Source: CADEER01 sp965216585
Lineage (GTDB): Bacteria; Desulfobacterota; Binatia; HRBIN30; CADEER01
NCBI GenBank assembly: GCA_965216585.1
Contig: CBDCGC010000003.1
Location: 3,224,001 to 3,288,000, forward strand
DNA: 64,000 nucleotides
Direction: 5' to 3'
Shown here: positions 33,054 to 42,579 of the stretch, piece by piece
Layout: every line of letters starts with the position of its first letter
Numbering within the stretch: the stretch's first letter is position 1
The notes under the pieces: generated by a model
The model's input: the letters and a program-made list of their open reading frames with translations, nothing else
Told to the model about the DNA's origin: nothing
Database searches by the model: none
Position numbers and translations under genes: made by a program

Positions 33054-35228
33054 ATGGATGAGGTGGGGAGCGAGCTGCTCGATTCGCTCAACCCGGTGCA
33101 GCGGCAGGCGGTGCTGCACGGTGACGGACCGCTGCTCATCCTGGCCGGCGCCGGCTCGGGCAAGACGCGGGCGCTCACCCACCGCGTCGCCCACCTGGTG
33201 CGCGCGCGCGGCGTCGAGGCGTCGCGGATCTTGGCGGTGACCTTTACCAACAAGGCTGCTGGCGAGATGCGGACGCGCGTTCTCGGACTGCTTCGATCCG
33301 ATTCGGCGCCGTGGGTTTCGACCTTCCACTCCTTGGGCGTGCGGCTGTTGCGTCGCGAGATCGGCGCCCTCGGATTTTCGAACGACTTCGTCATCTACGA
33401 CGACAAGGACCAGGAGCGCTTGCTCAAGGACTGCCTCGCCGATTTGTCGCTCGACGAAGCGACGCTGGGTGTGCGCGCCGTTGCCGCTCGCATCAATGCC
33501 GCCAAGAACCGCGGCGAGGGGCCGCAGCAGATGCGGGTCAGCGACGAAATCAGCGCCGCCGCTGCCCGTGTCTTTCACCGTTATCAAGAGTGTCTCCAGC
33601 GCTCGCAGGCGCTCGACTTCGGCGACCTTCTCGTCATGACCGTGCGCTTGTTCGAAGAGTGTCCCGAGATCGCCGGGCGCTATCAGGAGCGCTTTCAGCA
33701 CGTCCTGGTCGACGAGTACCAAGACACCAACGCCGTGCAGTACCGGTTGACCCAGCTTCTCGCCGCCGGTGACCGCAATCTCTGTGTCGTCGGTGACGAT
33801 GACCAGTCGATCTATCGCTGGCGCGGCGCCGAGATCGAGAACATTCTCAACTTCGAGCGCGACTTTCCGGATGCCGTCGTCATTCGTCTCGAGCAGAACT
33901 ATCGCTCGACCGGCCATATTTTGGCCGCCGCCGGCGCGGTCGTCGCCTGCAACCACCTGCGCAAGGGCAAGACTCTGTGGACCGCCAACGACGAGGGCGA
34001 TCGGGTGGCGCTGGCGACCTTGTCCGACGATCTCGAGGAAGCGCGTTTTGCGGTGGAGGAAATCCGTAAGCTGCGCTCGCGGGGAACACGTCTGCGCGAC
34101 ATGGCCGTGTTCTACCGCACCAACGCTCAGTCGCGCTCGGTCGAGGAAGCGTTGACGCGCGCGCAAATCCCCTATGCCATGGTCGGCGGTGTCAAGTTCT
34201 TCTCGCGCGCCGAGGTCAAGGATCTTCTGGCTTACCTGCGCTTGTGCGCCAACCCGGCCGACGTCATCGCGGCCAAGCGCATCATCAACGTTCCGGCGCG
34301 CGGCATCGGGCCGGCGACGGTGGCGAAGATCGCCGCCATCGAAGAGCAGGTCGCGGGGGGATTTCTCGTCGCTTGTCGGGTTGCGCTCGAACGCCACGTG
34401 TTGCGGGCGGCGTCAGCCAGGAAGGTCGAGGCGTTCCTCGTTCTGATCGATTCCCTGCGCCGGCACGCCGGGGAGATGGAGTTTCCGCAACTCGCCGCCA
34501 CCATCGTCAGCGAATCGGGATACGGAGCCATGCTGCGCGAGCAGGAATCGTTCGAGGCGCGCGAGCGACTGCAAAACCTCGAACAGGCATTGTCGGGCAT
34601 GGAAGAGCGTGCCGCCGCCGGCGCGACTCTGCGCGACTACCTGGAGCAGGTTGCCCTGGTGACCGATCTCGATTTCTACGAACCGGCGGCCGACCGCGTG
34701 ACGCTGATGACCCTACATGCCGCCAAGGGACTGGAGTTTCCGATCGTCTTCATGCTCGGCATGGAAGAGGGGCTCTTCCCGCATGCGCGTGTCGGCGACG
34801 ACGACATCGAAGAGGAGCGCCGCCTCTGCTACGTCGGCATGACGCGGGCGATGTCGCGGTTGTACCTGACCCACGCGCAGCGCCGCCGGGTGTTCGGCGA
34901 TTTTCAATCCAACCGACCGAGCCGCTTTCTCGCCGAGGTGCCGGGCGACCACATGCGGGTGGTGCGAGCTCCGCAGCGCCCACCGGCGGCTGCCCGCCGC
35001 CGGCCGGCGTGGTTGGACGAAGCCGAGGAGGACGACGGCGAACCGCGTGTCGTCTACGAAGGTGAAGACGGGCTCGCCGTCGGCTGCCGCGTTCGCCATG
35101 CCGCCTTTGGCGTCGGCGTCGTTCGCGGCCTCGAGGGCAGCGGCGAGGCGCGCAAGGTGACCGTGCTGTTTCGCTCGAGCGGCGCCAAGAAACTACTGCT
35201 GCGCCTCGCCGGGCTCGAGCCAGCCTGA
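33054..35228 (+). CDS. pcrA: UvrD/PcrA-type superfamily 1A DNA helicase
   Basis: A 724-residue ATP-dependent 3'-5' helicase for repair and replication. Motifs appear in order: NPVQRQAV (Q motif), ILAGAGSGKT (Walker A), TFTNKAAGEM (Ia), VDEYQDTN (II), VGDDDQSIYRWRGA (III), LEQNYRSTG (IV), TLHAAKGLEF (V) and VGMTRAMSRLYLTHA (VI). The C-terminus ends in a Tudor-like RNA-polymerase-binding segment (CRVRHAAFGVGVVRGLEGSG). Length fits PcrA/UvrD. The ATG at 33054 is chosen because it precedes the Q motif by 12 residues; longer frames add Gly-rich residues with no homology. It converges with the small basic protein gene. Confidence 0.93.
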   Translation: MDEVGSELLDSLNPVQRQAVLHGDGPLLILAGAGSGKTRALTHRVAHLVRARGVEASRILAVTFTNKAAGEMRTRVLGLLRSDSAPWVSTFHSLGVRLLRREIGALGFSNDFVIYDDKDQERLLKDCLADLSLDEATLGVRAVAARINAAKNRGEGPQQMRVSDEISAAAARVFHRYQECLQRSQALDFGDLLVMTVRLFEECPEIAGRYQERFQHVLVDEYQDTNAVQYRLTQLLAAGDRNLCVVGDDDQSIYRWRGAEIENILNFERDFPDAVVIRLEQNYRSTGHILAAAGAVVACNHLRKGKTLWTANDEGDRVALATLSDDLEEARFAVEEIRKLRSRGTRLRDMAVFYRTNAQSRSVEEALTRAQIPYAMVGGVKFFSRAEVKDLLAYLRLCANPADVIAAKRIINVPARGIGPATVAKIAAIEEQVAGGFLVACRVALERHVLRAASARKVEAFLVLIDSLRRHAGEMEFPQLAATIVSESGYGAMLREQESFEARERLQNLEQALSGMEERAAAGATLRDYLEQVALVTDLDFYEPAADRVTLMTLHAAKGLEFPIVFMLGMEEGLFPHARVGDDDIEEERRLCYVGMTRAMSRLYLTHAQRRRVFGDFQSNRPSRFLAEVPGDHMRVVRAPQRPPAAARRRPAWLDEAEEDDGEPRVVYEGEDGLAVGCRVRHAAFGVGVVRGLEGSGEARKVTVLFRSSGAKKLLLRLAGLEPA

Positions 35229-35245
35229 CTACGATTTGCGGGCTT

Positions 35246-35485
35246 CTACTCCGCCGTCGACGGCTCGTCCTGCGCCGGTGCCTCGGCGCTCGTCTCTTCG
35301 ACGCTCAGCACGCCAAAGCGGCCTTCCTCGGCGTCCACTTCGGCATCGAGCTCGAGCTCGTCCAGCGACTTCTTGCCTTCTTCCTTACGAGCTTGGCGCT
35401 TGCGGTTCTTTTCCTCTTGTTTCAAACGACGCGCCATTTCCTTGCGGCGCTTCTGATCACGCTTAAAGGTTTTCCCTCCAGCCAT
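35246..35485 (-). CDS. Small charged protein, basic head and acidic tail
   Basis: A 79-residue protein of unknown function. The first half is rich in Lys and Arg (FKRDQKRRKEMARRLKQEEK) and should form one long helix, perhaps binding nucleic acid or ribosomes. The second half is acidic (LDELELDAEVDAEEGRFG). A clear GAAAGGAGAA ribosome-binding site precedes the ATG, good support for expression. It ends 17 bp from the convergent helicase gene. Confidence 0.7.
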   Translation of the reverse strand: MAGGKTFKRDQKRRKEMARRLKQEEKNRKRQARKEEGKKSLDELELDAEVDAEEGRFGVLSVEETSAEAPAQDEPSTAE

Positions 35486-35567
35486 GGGCGTTCTCCTTTC
35501 GCACTCGCGCAGAGCAGTTGACCAAGGTAACAGCGATGGTTGACGTTCGCAACGCGCCCGCGAGTGG

Positions 35568-36287
35568 TCAGTGGATGTGCAGGCCGAAACGTTTCCAGCG
35601 CGGCAAGCAGACACGCGAGAAGAGATTCGCGAGTCCATCGTTCTTGACTCGATTCCAACACTTCTGGCTGTCGCGTGACCAGTAGACGAAGGTAGCTCGC
35701 CCTTTGACGTCGGTGATGTCGGCGAAGCCCCAGAAGCGGCTGTCGAGACTGCGATCGCGGTTGTCGCCCATGACGAAGAACTTGCCCGGCGGGACGGTCA
35801 GGGGACGCCGATTGTTGCGCTGGTGGTGCGGCGCCCGCTCCGCGAAATGGGCGTGCGGGTCCTCAGCTTCTTCGCCGTTGATGTAGAGCTTGCGCTTGCG
35901 GATCTCGACCGTGTCGCCACCGACGGCGATGACCCGTTTGATCAAATCCGTCTCGGGCTGATCGGGACGCACGAAGACGACCACTTCGCCGCGTTTGGGT
36001 GACTCGATCTCCGTCAGCGCGATGTCGGTCAAGGGAAAGCGGATCGTGTAGGCCAACTTGTTGACGAAAATATGGTCGCCAATCTGGATCGTCGGTTCCA
36101 TGGATCCAGACGGAACCCAAAATGCCTGCACCACGGACGAACGGACGGCCAAGGCGATGAGGATCGCTGGACCGAGCGTCTTGATCAACTCCCAGGTGCC
36201 GGAGCTGATCGACTGCCAAAGCCCATCGGTACCGGCCCGCTGGTTGGCGGCAACTGCCTTGCCCTTCTTTGCGCCGCCGCTGCTCAT
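35568..36287 (-). CDS. lepB: Signal peptidase I
   Basis: A 239-residue membrane-bound serine protease that removes signal peptides. One N-terminal membrane segment (LGPAILIALAVRSSVVQAFW) leads directly to the catalytic Ser62 in VPSGSMEPT; Lys117 in LIKRVIAVGGD is the general base, and GDNRDRSLDSRFWG is box E. Compared with the E. coli enzyme it lacks one membrane segment and the large insertion, the usual shape in this group. The window encodes many exported proteins that would be its substrates. Confidence 0.95.
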   Translation of the reverse strand: MSSGGAKKGKAVAANQRAGTDGLWQSISSGTWELIKTLGPAILIALAVRSSVVQAFWVPSGSMEPTIQIGDHIFVNKLAYTIRFPLTDIALTEIESPKRGEVVVFVRPDQPETDLIKRVIAVGGDTVEIRKRKLYINGEEAEDPHAHFAERAPHHQRNNRRPLTVPPGKFFVMGDNRDRSLDSRFWGFADITDVKGRATFVYWSRDSQKCWNRVKNDGLANLFSRVCLPRWKRFGLHIH

Positions 36288-36354
36288 AACCGCCCACTCA
36301 ATACCGCCCGTCGGGCTGGGTCAAGCGACACGCATCGTCAAGCGGCGTCTCCGT

Positions 36355-37248
36355 TCAAAACTCTACCGAGAAGCCTTCGGCCTCCTCGCTTTCGGCTTCG
36401 ATCAGGGAGACCTTGGCGCGCCGATAGGCGGCGGCGGGTACGTAGAGGTAGCCCTCGACGGTCGTTCCCGGTGAGATCGTCCCGTCGTTCACCCACTTTT
36501 CTCGTGCGTGAGAGCGCCACTCGTCGGCGAGCCGACCCTCGACTTCGGCCAATGACAGCGGCCGGGTGCTGCCTCCGCCCTCCTTGCGCAGGCGCAGGCG
36601 GCTGGCGTCGAAGCGGTAGGTCGATGTTGAGTCATTGACGATGCGCACGTGCAGGGGGGTGAGGCCGACCTCCTGCGGCGACGCGCCGAGCACCGCTGCA
36701 GCCGCGCCTCCTCTCAGCGGCTCGATCGAAACTCGCAGCTTTGCAAGCGGTTGGCGAGCCGCGACGCGCGGGCGGCGGATGCGGCGGGCGGCCGCTTTTT
36801 CGAGCTCGGTCGGAAAATCGCGCTTGAAGGCCATGCGGCCGGCCAGTGGTTCCTCGGTCGCAGCTTCGAGCACGGCCCCCGTGTCGTTGCAGGTGATGCG
36901 AACTGCAACCCCGTAGCTGTCGCCGGGATCGCCGGTGTACCAGCCGGTATGGCGCAGGGCGCGCACTTCGCCGGCGCGCTCGGCGGTTGCCGGGACGACG
37001 CTCTGCACGTCGTATCCCATGCGCTTGAGAGTCGCGCGGGCCACCTTGGTGGCGGTGCGACAGGTCGTACCGGCGCGCTCGACTCGCACCTGGGCGGGAA
37101 AGTCGGCTTGCGGCACCGCGACGATGCGCGACTGATCGCCGCCCGCCTCGATGGGGGGCGGTAGTTTGGTCGGCCCCGCGCAGGCCGCGAGGAGCGCGAG
37201 TGCGGCCGCGGCGACATGTGTTTTGTACCGCCGTTTTAAAGTTGGCAC
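36355..37248 (-). CDS. Putative lipoprotein of unknown function
   Basis: A 297-residue protein starting with GTG. KRRYKTHVAAAALALLAAC gives a typical lipoprotein signal with Cys as residue 23, so it is probably membrane-anchored in the periplasm. Two regions follow: a mixed alpha/beta part with CRTATKVARATLKRMGYDV, and a C-terminal beta-rich domain (LTPLHVRIVNDSTSTYRFDA, GTTVEGYLYVPAAAYRRAKV) like DUF4352-type folds that bind other surface proteins. I cannot name a family. The start is uncertain; longer frames exist but would place the signal peptide internally. Confidence 0.7.
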   Translation of the reverse strand: MPTLKRRYKTHVAAAALALLAACAGPTKLPPPIEAGGDQSRIVAVPQADFPAQVRVERAGTTCRTATKVARATLKRMGYDVQSVVPATAERAGEVRALRHTGWYTGDPGDSYGVAVRITCNDTGAVLEAATEEPLAGRMAFKRDFPTELEKAAARRIRRPRVAARQPLAKLRVSIEPLRGGAAAAVLGASPQEVGLTPLHVRIVNDSTSTYRFDASRLRLRKEGGGSTRPLSLAEVEGRLADEWRSHAREKWVNDGTISPGTTVEGYLYVPAAAYRRAKVSLIEAESEEAEGFSVEF

Positions 37249-37471
37249 TGGTATTTCTCCCGTCCAGACGATCGCGGCGCTGCGGTGTCGGGATTCGCTG
37301 CTGGCGCCCAGCCACCTACCGAGTTGTTTATTGGGCAACCCCGGCGGCGGCAAGGAAAAAAGTCAAGATGCATGAAAAATCGATAGGTTGCTGCCGCTAC
37401 CTGCTTGCCAATTGCCTTGCAAAACACCACCGACCAACCCTAGGATGCGATGATCCAACGGACTGACATGG

Positions 37472-38842
37472 ATGTTAAAATGCTCTTGGCCTGGCCGCGG
37501 ATTGGCGATTGGTAGTTGGTTCTCTATCGGTGTGGCCGTGCATTTTGTCGTCGTCCTGCCTGCCGCGGGGGTGCCCCAATTCGGCAGGCCGGCCGAGTAT
37601 CACGTGGATGGAGCCCCGGTCGGGGTCGGAATTTTCGAGCTAGATGGGGAGAATGGTCGCGATATTGCCACCGCCAACAGCACCGGGGTCGACGGACCCT
37701 CGTTTTCGCTGCTCGCCAACCGCGGCAACGAATCGTTCGAAACGGAGACGAGGGGGATCGCCGGTGAGTTCAGCGTCCAGACGGCGGTCACTGCCGACTT
37801 CGACGATGACGGGTTGGGGGACATTGCCCTGGCGGTCGACGACATCGCCATTCCGGTGCGGGGGCTCGTCTTGATCTACCTCAACCGCGGTGACGGACAG
37901 TTTGCGGAACCGGTCGAGTATGCGCTGCCGGGGTTTTTCATCCGCTGCCTCGAGGTTGGCGATGTCGACGGAGACGAGGTGTTGGACCTCGTCGCCTGCC
38001 ACTCGCGCGACAGCGTCGGCGGCTCGTTCGAGGGGCGTGTCAGCGTCTTGCTCGGGGAGCAGCAAGAGGGTTCGCCGAGCGGGACGTTTCGCGTCGCTTT
38101 CAGTGAGGTCTTCGCCAGTGAGCCGGCCAGCGCCGACGTCGGCATGTTGGATGCCGACGACCGCGCCGACATCGTCGTTGGCGATCCGGTCGACGGGGTG
38201 GTGGGCGTTCTCTACGGTGTCGATCAGGGGTTCAGCCGCGCTGCGCCTGTCGCCGATGTGGAATCGGTGTCCGCCGTGGCCATCGTGCCGCAAAGTGGTG
38301 CTGCCGAGATCGTGGCGACGAGCCGGACACGCGGTCGCCTGATCGTATTGGAGCAAACGCAGGATCGCGTTTTCGCATCGCTGGAGGAGCATCAGGTCTT
38401 TTTGCCGAGCGCCTTGCGCGTCGCCGACTTCGATGACGACGGCATCTTCGATGTAACCGTCGCTTCGAGTCTCGGCGCTGAGTTGTGGCTCGGGCGGACC
38501 GCTGGCAGGTTCGAGCGCGGCGAGCTGATCTTCGTTGCTTCCTTTGGCCAACTGAGCACGATCGACCTCGCCACAGGCGACTTCAATCAAGATGGCATGA
38601 TCGACATCGCCGCCAGCTCTTCCGAAGACGATCTGGTTACCATAGCCCTCAACGGCGCCGATGCGCCGTCGGGCACGTTTCCGCCAGGCGATGCGAATTG
38701 CGACGGCAGCGTCGACGAGGCCGATCTCGACGGCGTGATACGACGAATTTTTTCTCCCGGTTGTCCTGCGGCGGATGTGAATGGTGACGGGGTTGTGACG
38801 GCGGCTGATTTGACTGCTCTTAGCGAGACTCTCGCGAGTTGA
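37472..38842 (+). CDS. Exported FG-GAP repeat protein with C-terminal dockerin-like pair
   Basis: A 456-residue secreted protein; hydrophobic leader at residues 11-33 (LAIGSWFSIGVAVHFVVVLP). The body contains FG-GAP/VCBS units with calcium-loop cores: ADFDDDGLGDIAL, GDVDGDEVLDLV, ADFDDDGIFDVTV, GDFNQDGMIDIAA, expected to form a beta-propeller. The end, GDANCDGSVDEADLDGVIRR then DVNGDGVVTAADLTALSE, is a dockerin-like pair of calcium loops that could dock to a partner. No cohesin is visible here. Only 17 bp separate it from the DUF11 gene, so they are likely co-expressed surface partners. Confidence 0.85.
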   Translation: MLKCSWPGRGLAIGSWFSIGVAVHFVVVLPAAGVPQFGRPAEYHVDGAPVGVGIFELDGENGRDIATANSTGVDGPSFSLLANRGNESFETETRGIAGEFSVQTAVTADFDDDGLGDIALAVDDIAIPVRGLVLIYLNRGDGQFAEPVEYALPGFFIRCLEVGDVDGDEVLDLVACHSRDSVGGSFEGRVSVLLGEQQEGSPSGTFRVAFSEVFASEPASADVGMLDADDRADIVVGDPVDGVVGVLYGVDQGFSRAAPVADVESVSAVAIVPQSGAAEIVATSRTRGRLIVLEQTQDRVFASLEEHQVFLPSALRVADFDDDGIFDVTVASSLGAELWLGRTAGRFERGELIFVASFGQLSTIDLATGDFNQDGMIDIAASSSEDDLVTIALNGADAPSGTFPPGDANCDGSVDEADLDGVIRRIFSPGCPAADVNGDGVVTAADLTALSETLAS

Positions 38843-38859
38843 TTCCAAGGATAGATCTG

Positions 38860-41613
38860 ATGAGAACGACCCGAACCATGTCGCGTACGTACGCGGTGAT
38901 CATTGCGCTCCTGCTCGCCACCGCTTCGACGGTGTTCGCGCAGACTGCGACGCCCACGGCGACGGCGACCGATACTGCGACGGCGACCCCGAGCGATACG
39001 CCGACCGACACCCCCACCGCGACGGCCACGGCCACGCCGACCGATACGGCGACGGCGACAGTCACGGACACTCCCACCGATACACCGACCGATACGGCGA
39101 CACCGACGGTCACGGACACACCTACCGAGACACCGACGGCGACGCCGACCGACACGCCGACCGACACGCCGACGGCGACACCGACCGACACGCCGACCGA
39201 TACCCCCACGGACACTCCCACCGACACGCCGACCGACACCCCAACCGACACGCCGACTGCGACACCGACCGACACGCCGACGGATACGCCAACCGACACG
39301 CCGACGGCGACACCGACCGACACGCCGACGGATACGCCAACCGACACGCCGACGGCGACGCCAACGGACACGCCGACCGACACACCGACGGCGACACCGA
39401 CCGATACGCCGACGGACACGCCGACGGCGACGCCGACCGACACGCCGACGGATACGCCGACCGACACACCGACGGCTACGCCGACCGATACGCCGACGGA
39501 TACGCCGACCGACACACCGACGGCGACGCCGACCGATACGCCGACGAGCACCCCGACGGACACGCCGACGGACACGCCGACGGCGACGCCGACCGATACG
39601 TCGACCAGCACGCCGACGAGCACGCCGACCAATACCCCGACCAATACCCCGACCAATACCCCGACCAGCACCCCGACCAATACGCCGACGAGCACGCCGA
39701 CCAACACGTCGACGCCGACGCCGACCGACACGCCGACGGCCCTGCCGGCGTTTGAGATTTTCGCCTCGGCGGGAAGTGATCCGGTGCAGCCGGGCGCGCC
39801 GCTGACCTATACGCTGACGTACAGCAACGCCGGCGGCATGGGTTTCGGAATTTCGATTACGGCGTCGACTCCGCCCGGTACGGTTTTCGTCTCGGCCAAT
39901 CCGACCGCGACTTCCGATCCCGGGGCGGGCGGGACCGGCTTGATCACCTGGAGCGCCGCCGACTTGCCGAACAGCGGCGGCGGAGCGGTGTCGTTCACGG
40001 TCACCGTCGATCCGGGACTGGCGCCGGGCACGCCGATCGTGCTCAGCGGCTACGAAATTTCTTCGTCGGTTCCGGCGATGGTCGAGATGGGACCGGATGT
40101 CGCCGTTACCGTACAGAACGACGTCTCCCTGGCGATCTACAAGATCGATGCTCCGGATCCAGTGCAACCGGGCGATACGCTGACGTATGAGATCGTGGTG
40201 TCGAACGAAGATGAAGACGCGGTTCAGGATCTCGTCGTACGCGAGCTCTTCGACCCGAATTTGATCATCCTGTCATCGGATCCGGAGCCGGATTTCGGCA
40301 CCAACGATCGCTGGTCGATCGCGTTTCTGCCCGGAGAGAGCTTCATCACGATCACCGTGCAGGCGCAGGTGAATCCCGCGACGCTGCCCGGTGTGATCAT
40401 TCGCAACTTCGCCGAGGTGACCGATCCGAGCAATCGCGTCGCGACGGTCTACGAAGATACGCAAACCGCGGCGCCGGCAGCGCTTCGCATCACCATCGAC
40501 GACCTGCCCGACCCGATCGGCTTTCTCGAAGACGTCGTCTATGCGATCACGTTTTCCAATCTGACCGAGCAGGACCTGACCGGAGTCGTCGTCAACGCCC
40601 AATTCGATCCCGCCCTGACGCCCATCCTCTTCACGCCCGCTCCCGACCCGGCGACGATGTACGCCTGGACCATCGGCCCGATGCTGGCCAGCTCGTCGGA
40701 CCGCATCTACGCGACGATGCGGGTCACGGATCCGACCGTCGTCGACGGAACACTCCTGCTGGTGCGTGCCTGGATCACCGACGACGGTGGCCGGCTCGCC
40801 GCCGCCAGCGAGTTGACGCTCTACACCGAAGACGTCGGTCCGGACGGTCCGTATCTGATGACCATGACCGGGGCGCCGCGCTTCCTGCGCATCGGTGTCG
40901 TCGAAGAGGCGATCTACATGATCAAGCTGCGCAACCGCAGCGGCACCGAGACGACGGGCCTCGAGCTGCTGAACCTACTCCCGCCGGCGACCACGTTCAT
41001 CGAGTCGGTGCCGCCGCCGGACGACGTAGAGGACAACGAGCTCACCTATCTCTTCCCGTCACTCGCCGCCGGCGCATCGAAGCTCATCGTCATCAAGGCG
41101 CAGTTGAACGAAGGGGCGCTGCCGGGCACGTCGCTCGTCAATCGTGCCCGCGTGCTGGACGATCAACGCAACTCGATCGAGGCGACGTTCGAAGGTGGCG
41201 TGCGCCCCGGCCGCATCAACAATCCGGGCCGCTTGCAGGTGCGGTTGACGATGCCGAAGCGCCTCACCATCGCCGGTGATCGATCATCACGCCTGCGCTC
41301 TTCGATCGCCATCATCAACGGCGGGCGCGGCGCCGCTGAAAACGTCGTCGTGACGCTTTCCGGGCCGGCCGAGCCGCTGTTGACGACGACGACGCCGGGA
41401 GTGGTGAGCAGCGAAACGGAAGATGGTACGACGACCCTGACCTGGATCTTCCCGCGCATGAAGGGCCCGGGCAACGAAACGATCAAGTTTACTCACGAGG
41501 TGTCACCCGACACGCCGAACGGTTCGACGTTGAGCTTTACGGCGCGCGTCAGCGCCGACGATGGGCGCATGGACTCGGAGAACAAGCTGGTCGAGATCAA
41601 CAACCGGAACTGA
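38860..41613 (+). CDS. Exported Thr/Pro-repeat protein with DUF11-type domains
   Basis: A 917-residue secreted protein. A signal peptide (TYAVIIALLLATASTVFAQ) is followed by about 265 residues of near-perfect TPTDTPTAT repeats with later TPTSTPTNTP variants, a likely rigid, extended (perhaps glycosylated) stalk. From about residue 295 come roughly five immunoglobulin-like DUF11 domains: DPVQPGAPLTYTLTYSN, DPVQPGDTLTYEIVVSN, DPIGFLEDVVYAITFSN, LRIGVVEEAIYMIKLRN and a last diverged one. No C-terminal anchor is seen. The ATG at 38860 has AAGGAT 8 bp upstream and is better than a TTG overlapping the preceding stop. It ends at a strong hairpin. Confidence 0.85.
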   Translation: MRTTRTMSRTYAVIIALLLATASTVFAQTATPTATATDTATATPSDTPTDTPTATATATPTDTATATVTDTPTDTPTDTATPTVTDTPTETPTATPTDTPTDTPTATPTDTPTDTPTDTPTDTPTDTPTDTPTATPTDTPTDTPTDTPTATPTDTPTDTPTDTPTATPTDTPTDTPTATPTDTPTDTPTATPTDTPTDTPTDTPTATPTDTPTDTPTDTPTATPTDTPTSTPTDTPTDTPTATPTDTSTSTPTSTPTNTPTNTPTNTPTSTPTNTPTSTPTNTSTPTPTDTPTALPAFEIFASAGSDPVQPGAPLTYTLTYSNAGGMGFGISITASTPPGTVFVSANPTATSDPGAGGTGLITWSAADLPNSGGGAVSFTVTVDPGLAPGTPIVLSGYEISSSVPAMVEMGPDVAVTVQNDVSLAIYKIDAPDPVQPGDTLTYEIVVSNEDEDAVQDLVVRELFDPNLIILSSDPEPDFGTNDRWSIAFLPGESFITITVQAQVNPATLPGVIIRNFAEVTDPSNRVATVYEDTQTAAPAALRITIDDLPDPIGFLEDVVYAITFSNLTEQDLTGVVVNAQFDPALTPILFTPAPDPATMYAWTIGPMLASSSDRIYATMRVTDPTVVDGTLLLVRAWITDDGGRLAAASELTLYTEDVGPDGPYLMTMTGAPRFLRIGVVEEAIYMIKLRNRSGTETTGLELLNLLPPATTFIESVPPPDDVEDNELTYLFPSLAAGASKLIVIKAQLNEGALPGTSLVNRARVLDDQRNSIEATFEGGVRPGRINNPGRLQVRLTMPKRLTIAGDRSSRLRSSIAIINGGRGAAENVVVTLSGPAEPLLTTTTPGVVSSETEDGTTTLTWIFPRMKGPGNETIKFTHEVSPDTPNGSTLSFTARVSADDGRMDSENKLVEINNRN
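38943..39741. repeat. 800-bp low-complexity tract (12- to 24-bp ACGCCGACC-type units)
   Basis: Repeated ACGCCGACCGACACGCCGAC-type units encode the Thr/Pro stalk. Synonymous variation (ACC/ACG/ACA, GAC/GAT) breaks perfect identity, so the repeat is selected at the protein level and is partly stabilised. The complementary strand stays open for 300 codons (repeated VGVSVGV) as a pure by-product. Confidence 0.95.
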
Positions 41614-41625
41614 GTGCAGAGTGCC

Positions 41626-41667
41626 GGCGACAGGCGTGCGCGGCTGGGTCTGTGCACGCCTGTCGCC
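41626..41667. terminator. Strong hairpin between convergent genes
   Basis: GGCGACAGGCGTGC and GCACGCCTGTCGCC form a perfect 14-bp stem with a 14-nt loop. It lies 13 bp after the DUF11 stop and 35 bp before the end of the opposite gene, so it may stop transcription from both sides. No T-run follows, which lowers confidence. Confidence 0.5.
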
Positions 41668-41701
41668 CCATTCTCGGGCGGCGAAGTAGATCGTCGCGCC
41701 G

Positions 41702-41986
41702 CTACAGTTCCCGGCACGTAGCCGAAGCGGGCGTCGTCCGCTGGCAGCGCATGGTTTCGGTGACGCCCGACGTCAAGTGGGCGCAGGCGTTGTCGATGGC
41801 CGTACGCAGGCCTTCGACTTCGGTCTTGCCGGTCACCGTGCGGCAAACCTCATTGCCGCCGAACGGCATGCATACCGTGCACTCGTAGTCGCTGACCTGG
41901 AAGCTCGAATAGACGATGTAGGCGCAGAGCGGACCGAGAAAACCGAGCGTCACCAGCGCGTTGCGCCACGGGTGCTTGCGGCTCAT
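41702..41986 (-). CDS. Small single-pass membrane protein with Cys-rich exterior
   Basis: A 94-residue protein. A basic start (SRKHPWRN) precedes one membrane helix (ALVTLGFLGPLCAYIVYSSF), so the rest should be periplasmic. That part contains six Cys (ECTVCMPFGG, NEVCRTV, NACAHL, MRCQRT, ATCREL), enough for three disulphides. I do not recognise the family. The function is unknown. The next gene upstream on this strand is the peroxiredoxin's downstream neighbour region, 50 bp away. Confidence 0.65.
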   Translation of the reverse strand: MSRKHPWRNALVTLGFLGPLCAYIVYSSFQVSDYECTVCMPFGGNEVCRTVTGKTEVEGLRTAIDNACAHLTSGVTETMRCQRTTPASATCREL

Positions 41987-42038
41987 CGCCAAGGGCGTGA
42001 CATCGTGATTGAAGCCGCCGTTGCGCGCAGCCGGTGGG

Positions 42039-42524
42039 TCAGAGCTTGGCCAACACCGACTCGGCGCTCGAGACGTCGAGACCGGGACCGGGCTCGACGA
42101 GCAGGTGCTCGACGACGCCGTCGTTGGCGATCAGGGCATAGCGCTGGGAGCGCTCGCCCATGCCGAAGCCGCTGCCGTCCATGGTCAGGCCCAACGCCTT
42201 GGTGAACTCACCGTTGCCGTCGGCGATCATGCGCACGCTGCCACCGGCGCCCTGGTCTTTTCCCCAGGCTCCCATGACGAAAGCGTCGTTGACGGAAAGA
42301 CAGACGACTTCGTCGGCGCCTTTTGCTTTGATGGCGCCAGCTCGTTCGACGAAGCCTGGCAGGTGCTTCATCGAGCAGGTGGGAGTGAAGGCACCGGGGA
42401 CCGCAAATAGAACGACCTTCTTGCCTTTGAACAGATCACCGCTGGTGAGAGGTTGCGGTCCTTCGTCGCCCATCTCGCCGAGCTTGATGTCCGCCGGAAG
42501 TGCATCTCCTGTTTTGATCGTCAT
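42039..42524 (-). CDS. Peroxiredoxin (Prx5-type)
   Basis: A 161-residue thiol peroxidase that reduces hydrogen peroxide and alkyl peroxides. The peroxidatic Cys lies in VPGAFTPTCSMKHLPGF, the defining motif, and VVCLSVNDAFVMGAWGKDQ follows, as in the Prx5/AhpE-like branch with glutathione or thioredoxin partners. GFGMGERSQRYALI near the end is typical. The ATG at 42524 is supported by homology; an upstream extension is Arg-rich and repeat-derived. Confidence 0.93.
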   Translation of the reverse strand: MTIKTGDALPADIKLGEMGDEGPQPLTSGDLFKGKKVVLFAVPGAFTPTCSMKHLPGFVERAGAIKAKGADEVVCLSVNDAFVMGAWGKDQGAGGSVRMIADGNGEFTKALGLTMDGSGFGMGERSQRYALIANDGVVEHLLVEPGPGLDVSSAESVLAKL

Positions 42525-42579
42525 CGCGTGTCTCCTCGTGGTGTTTGGCGCGCCGCAGAAGTTGCGGCGCTCGTCGTCA

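Noticed and set aside
38820..39731. A 303-codon minus-strand frame of repeated VGVSVGV
   Set aside because: It is the complement of the Thr/Pro-coding repeat; it has no start context and covers the signal-peptide region of the real gene.
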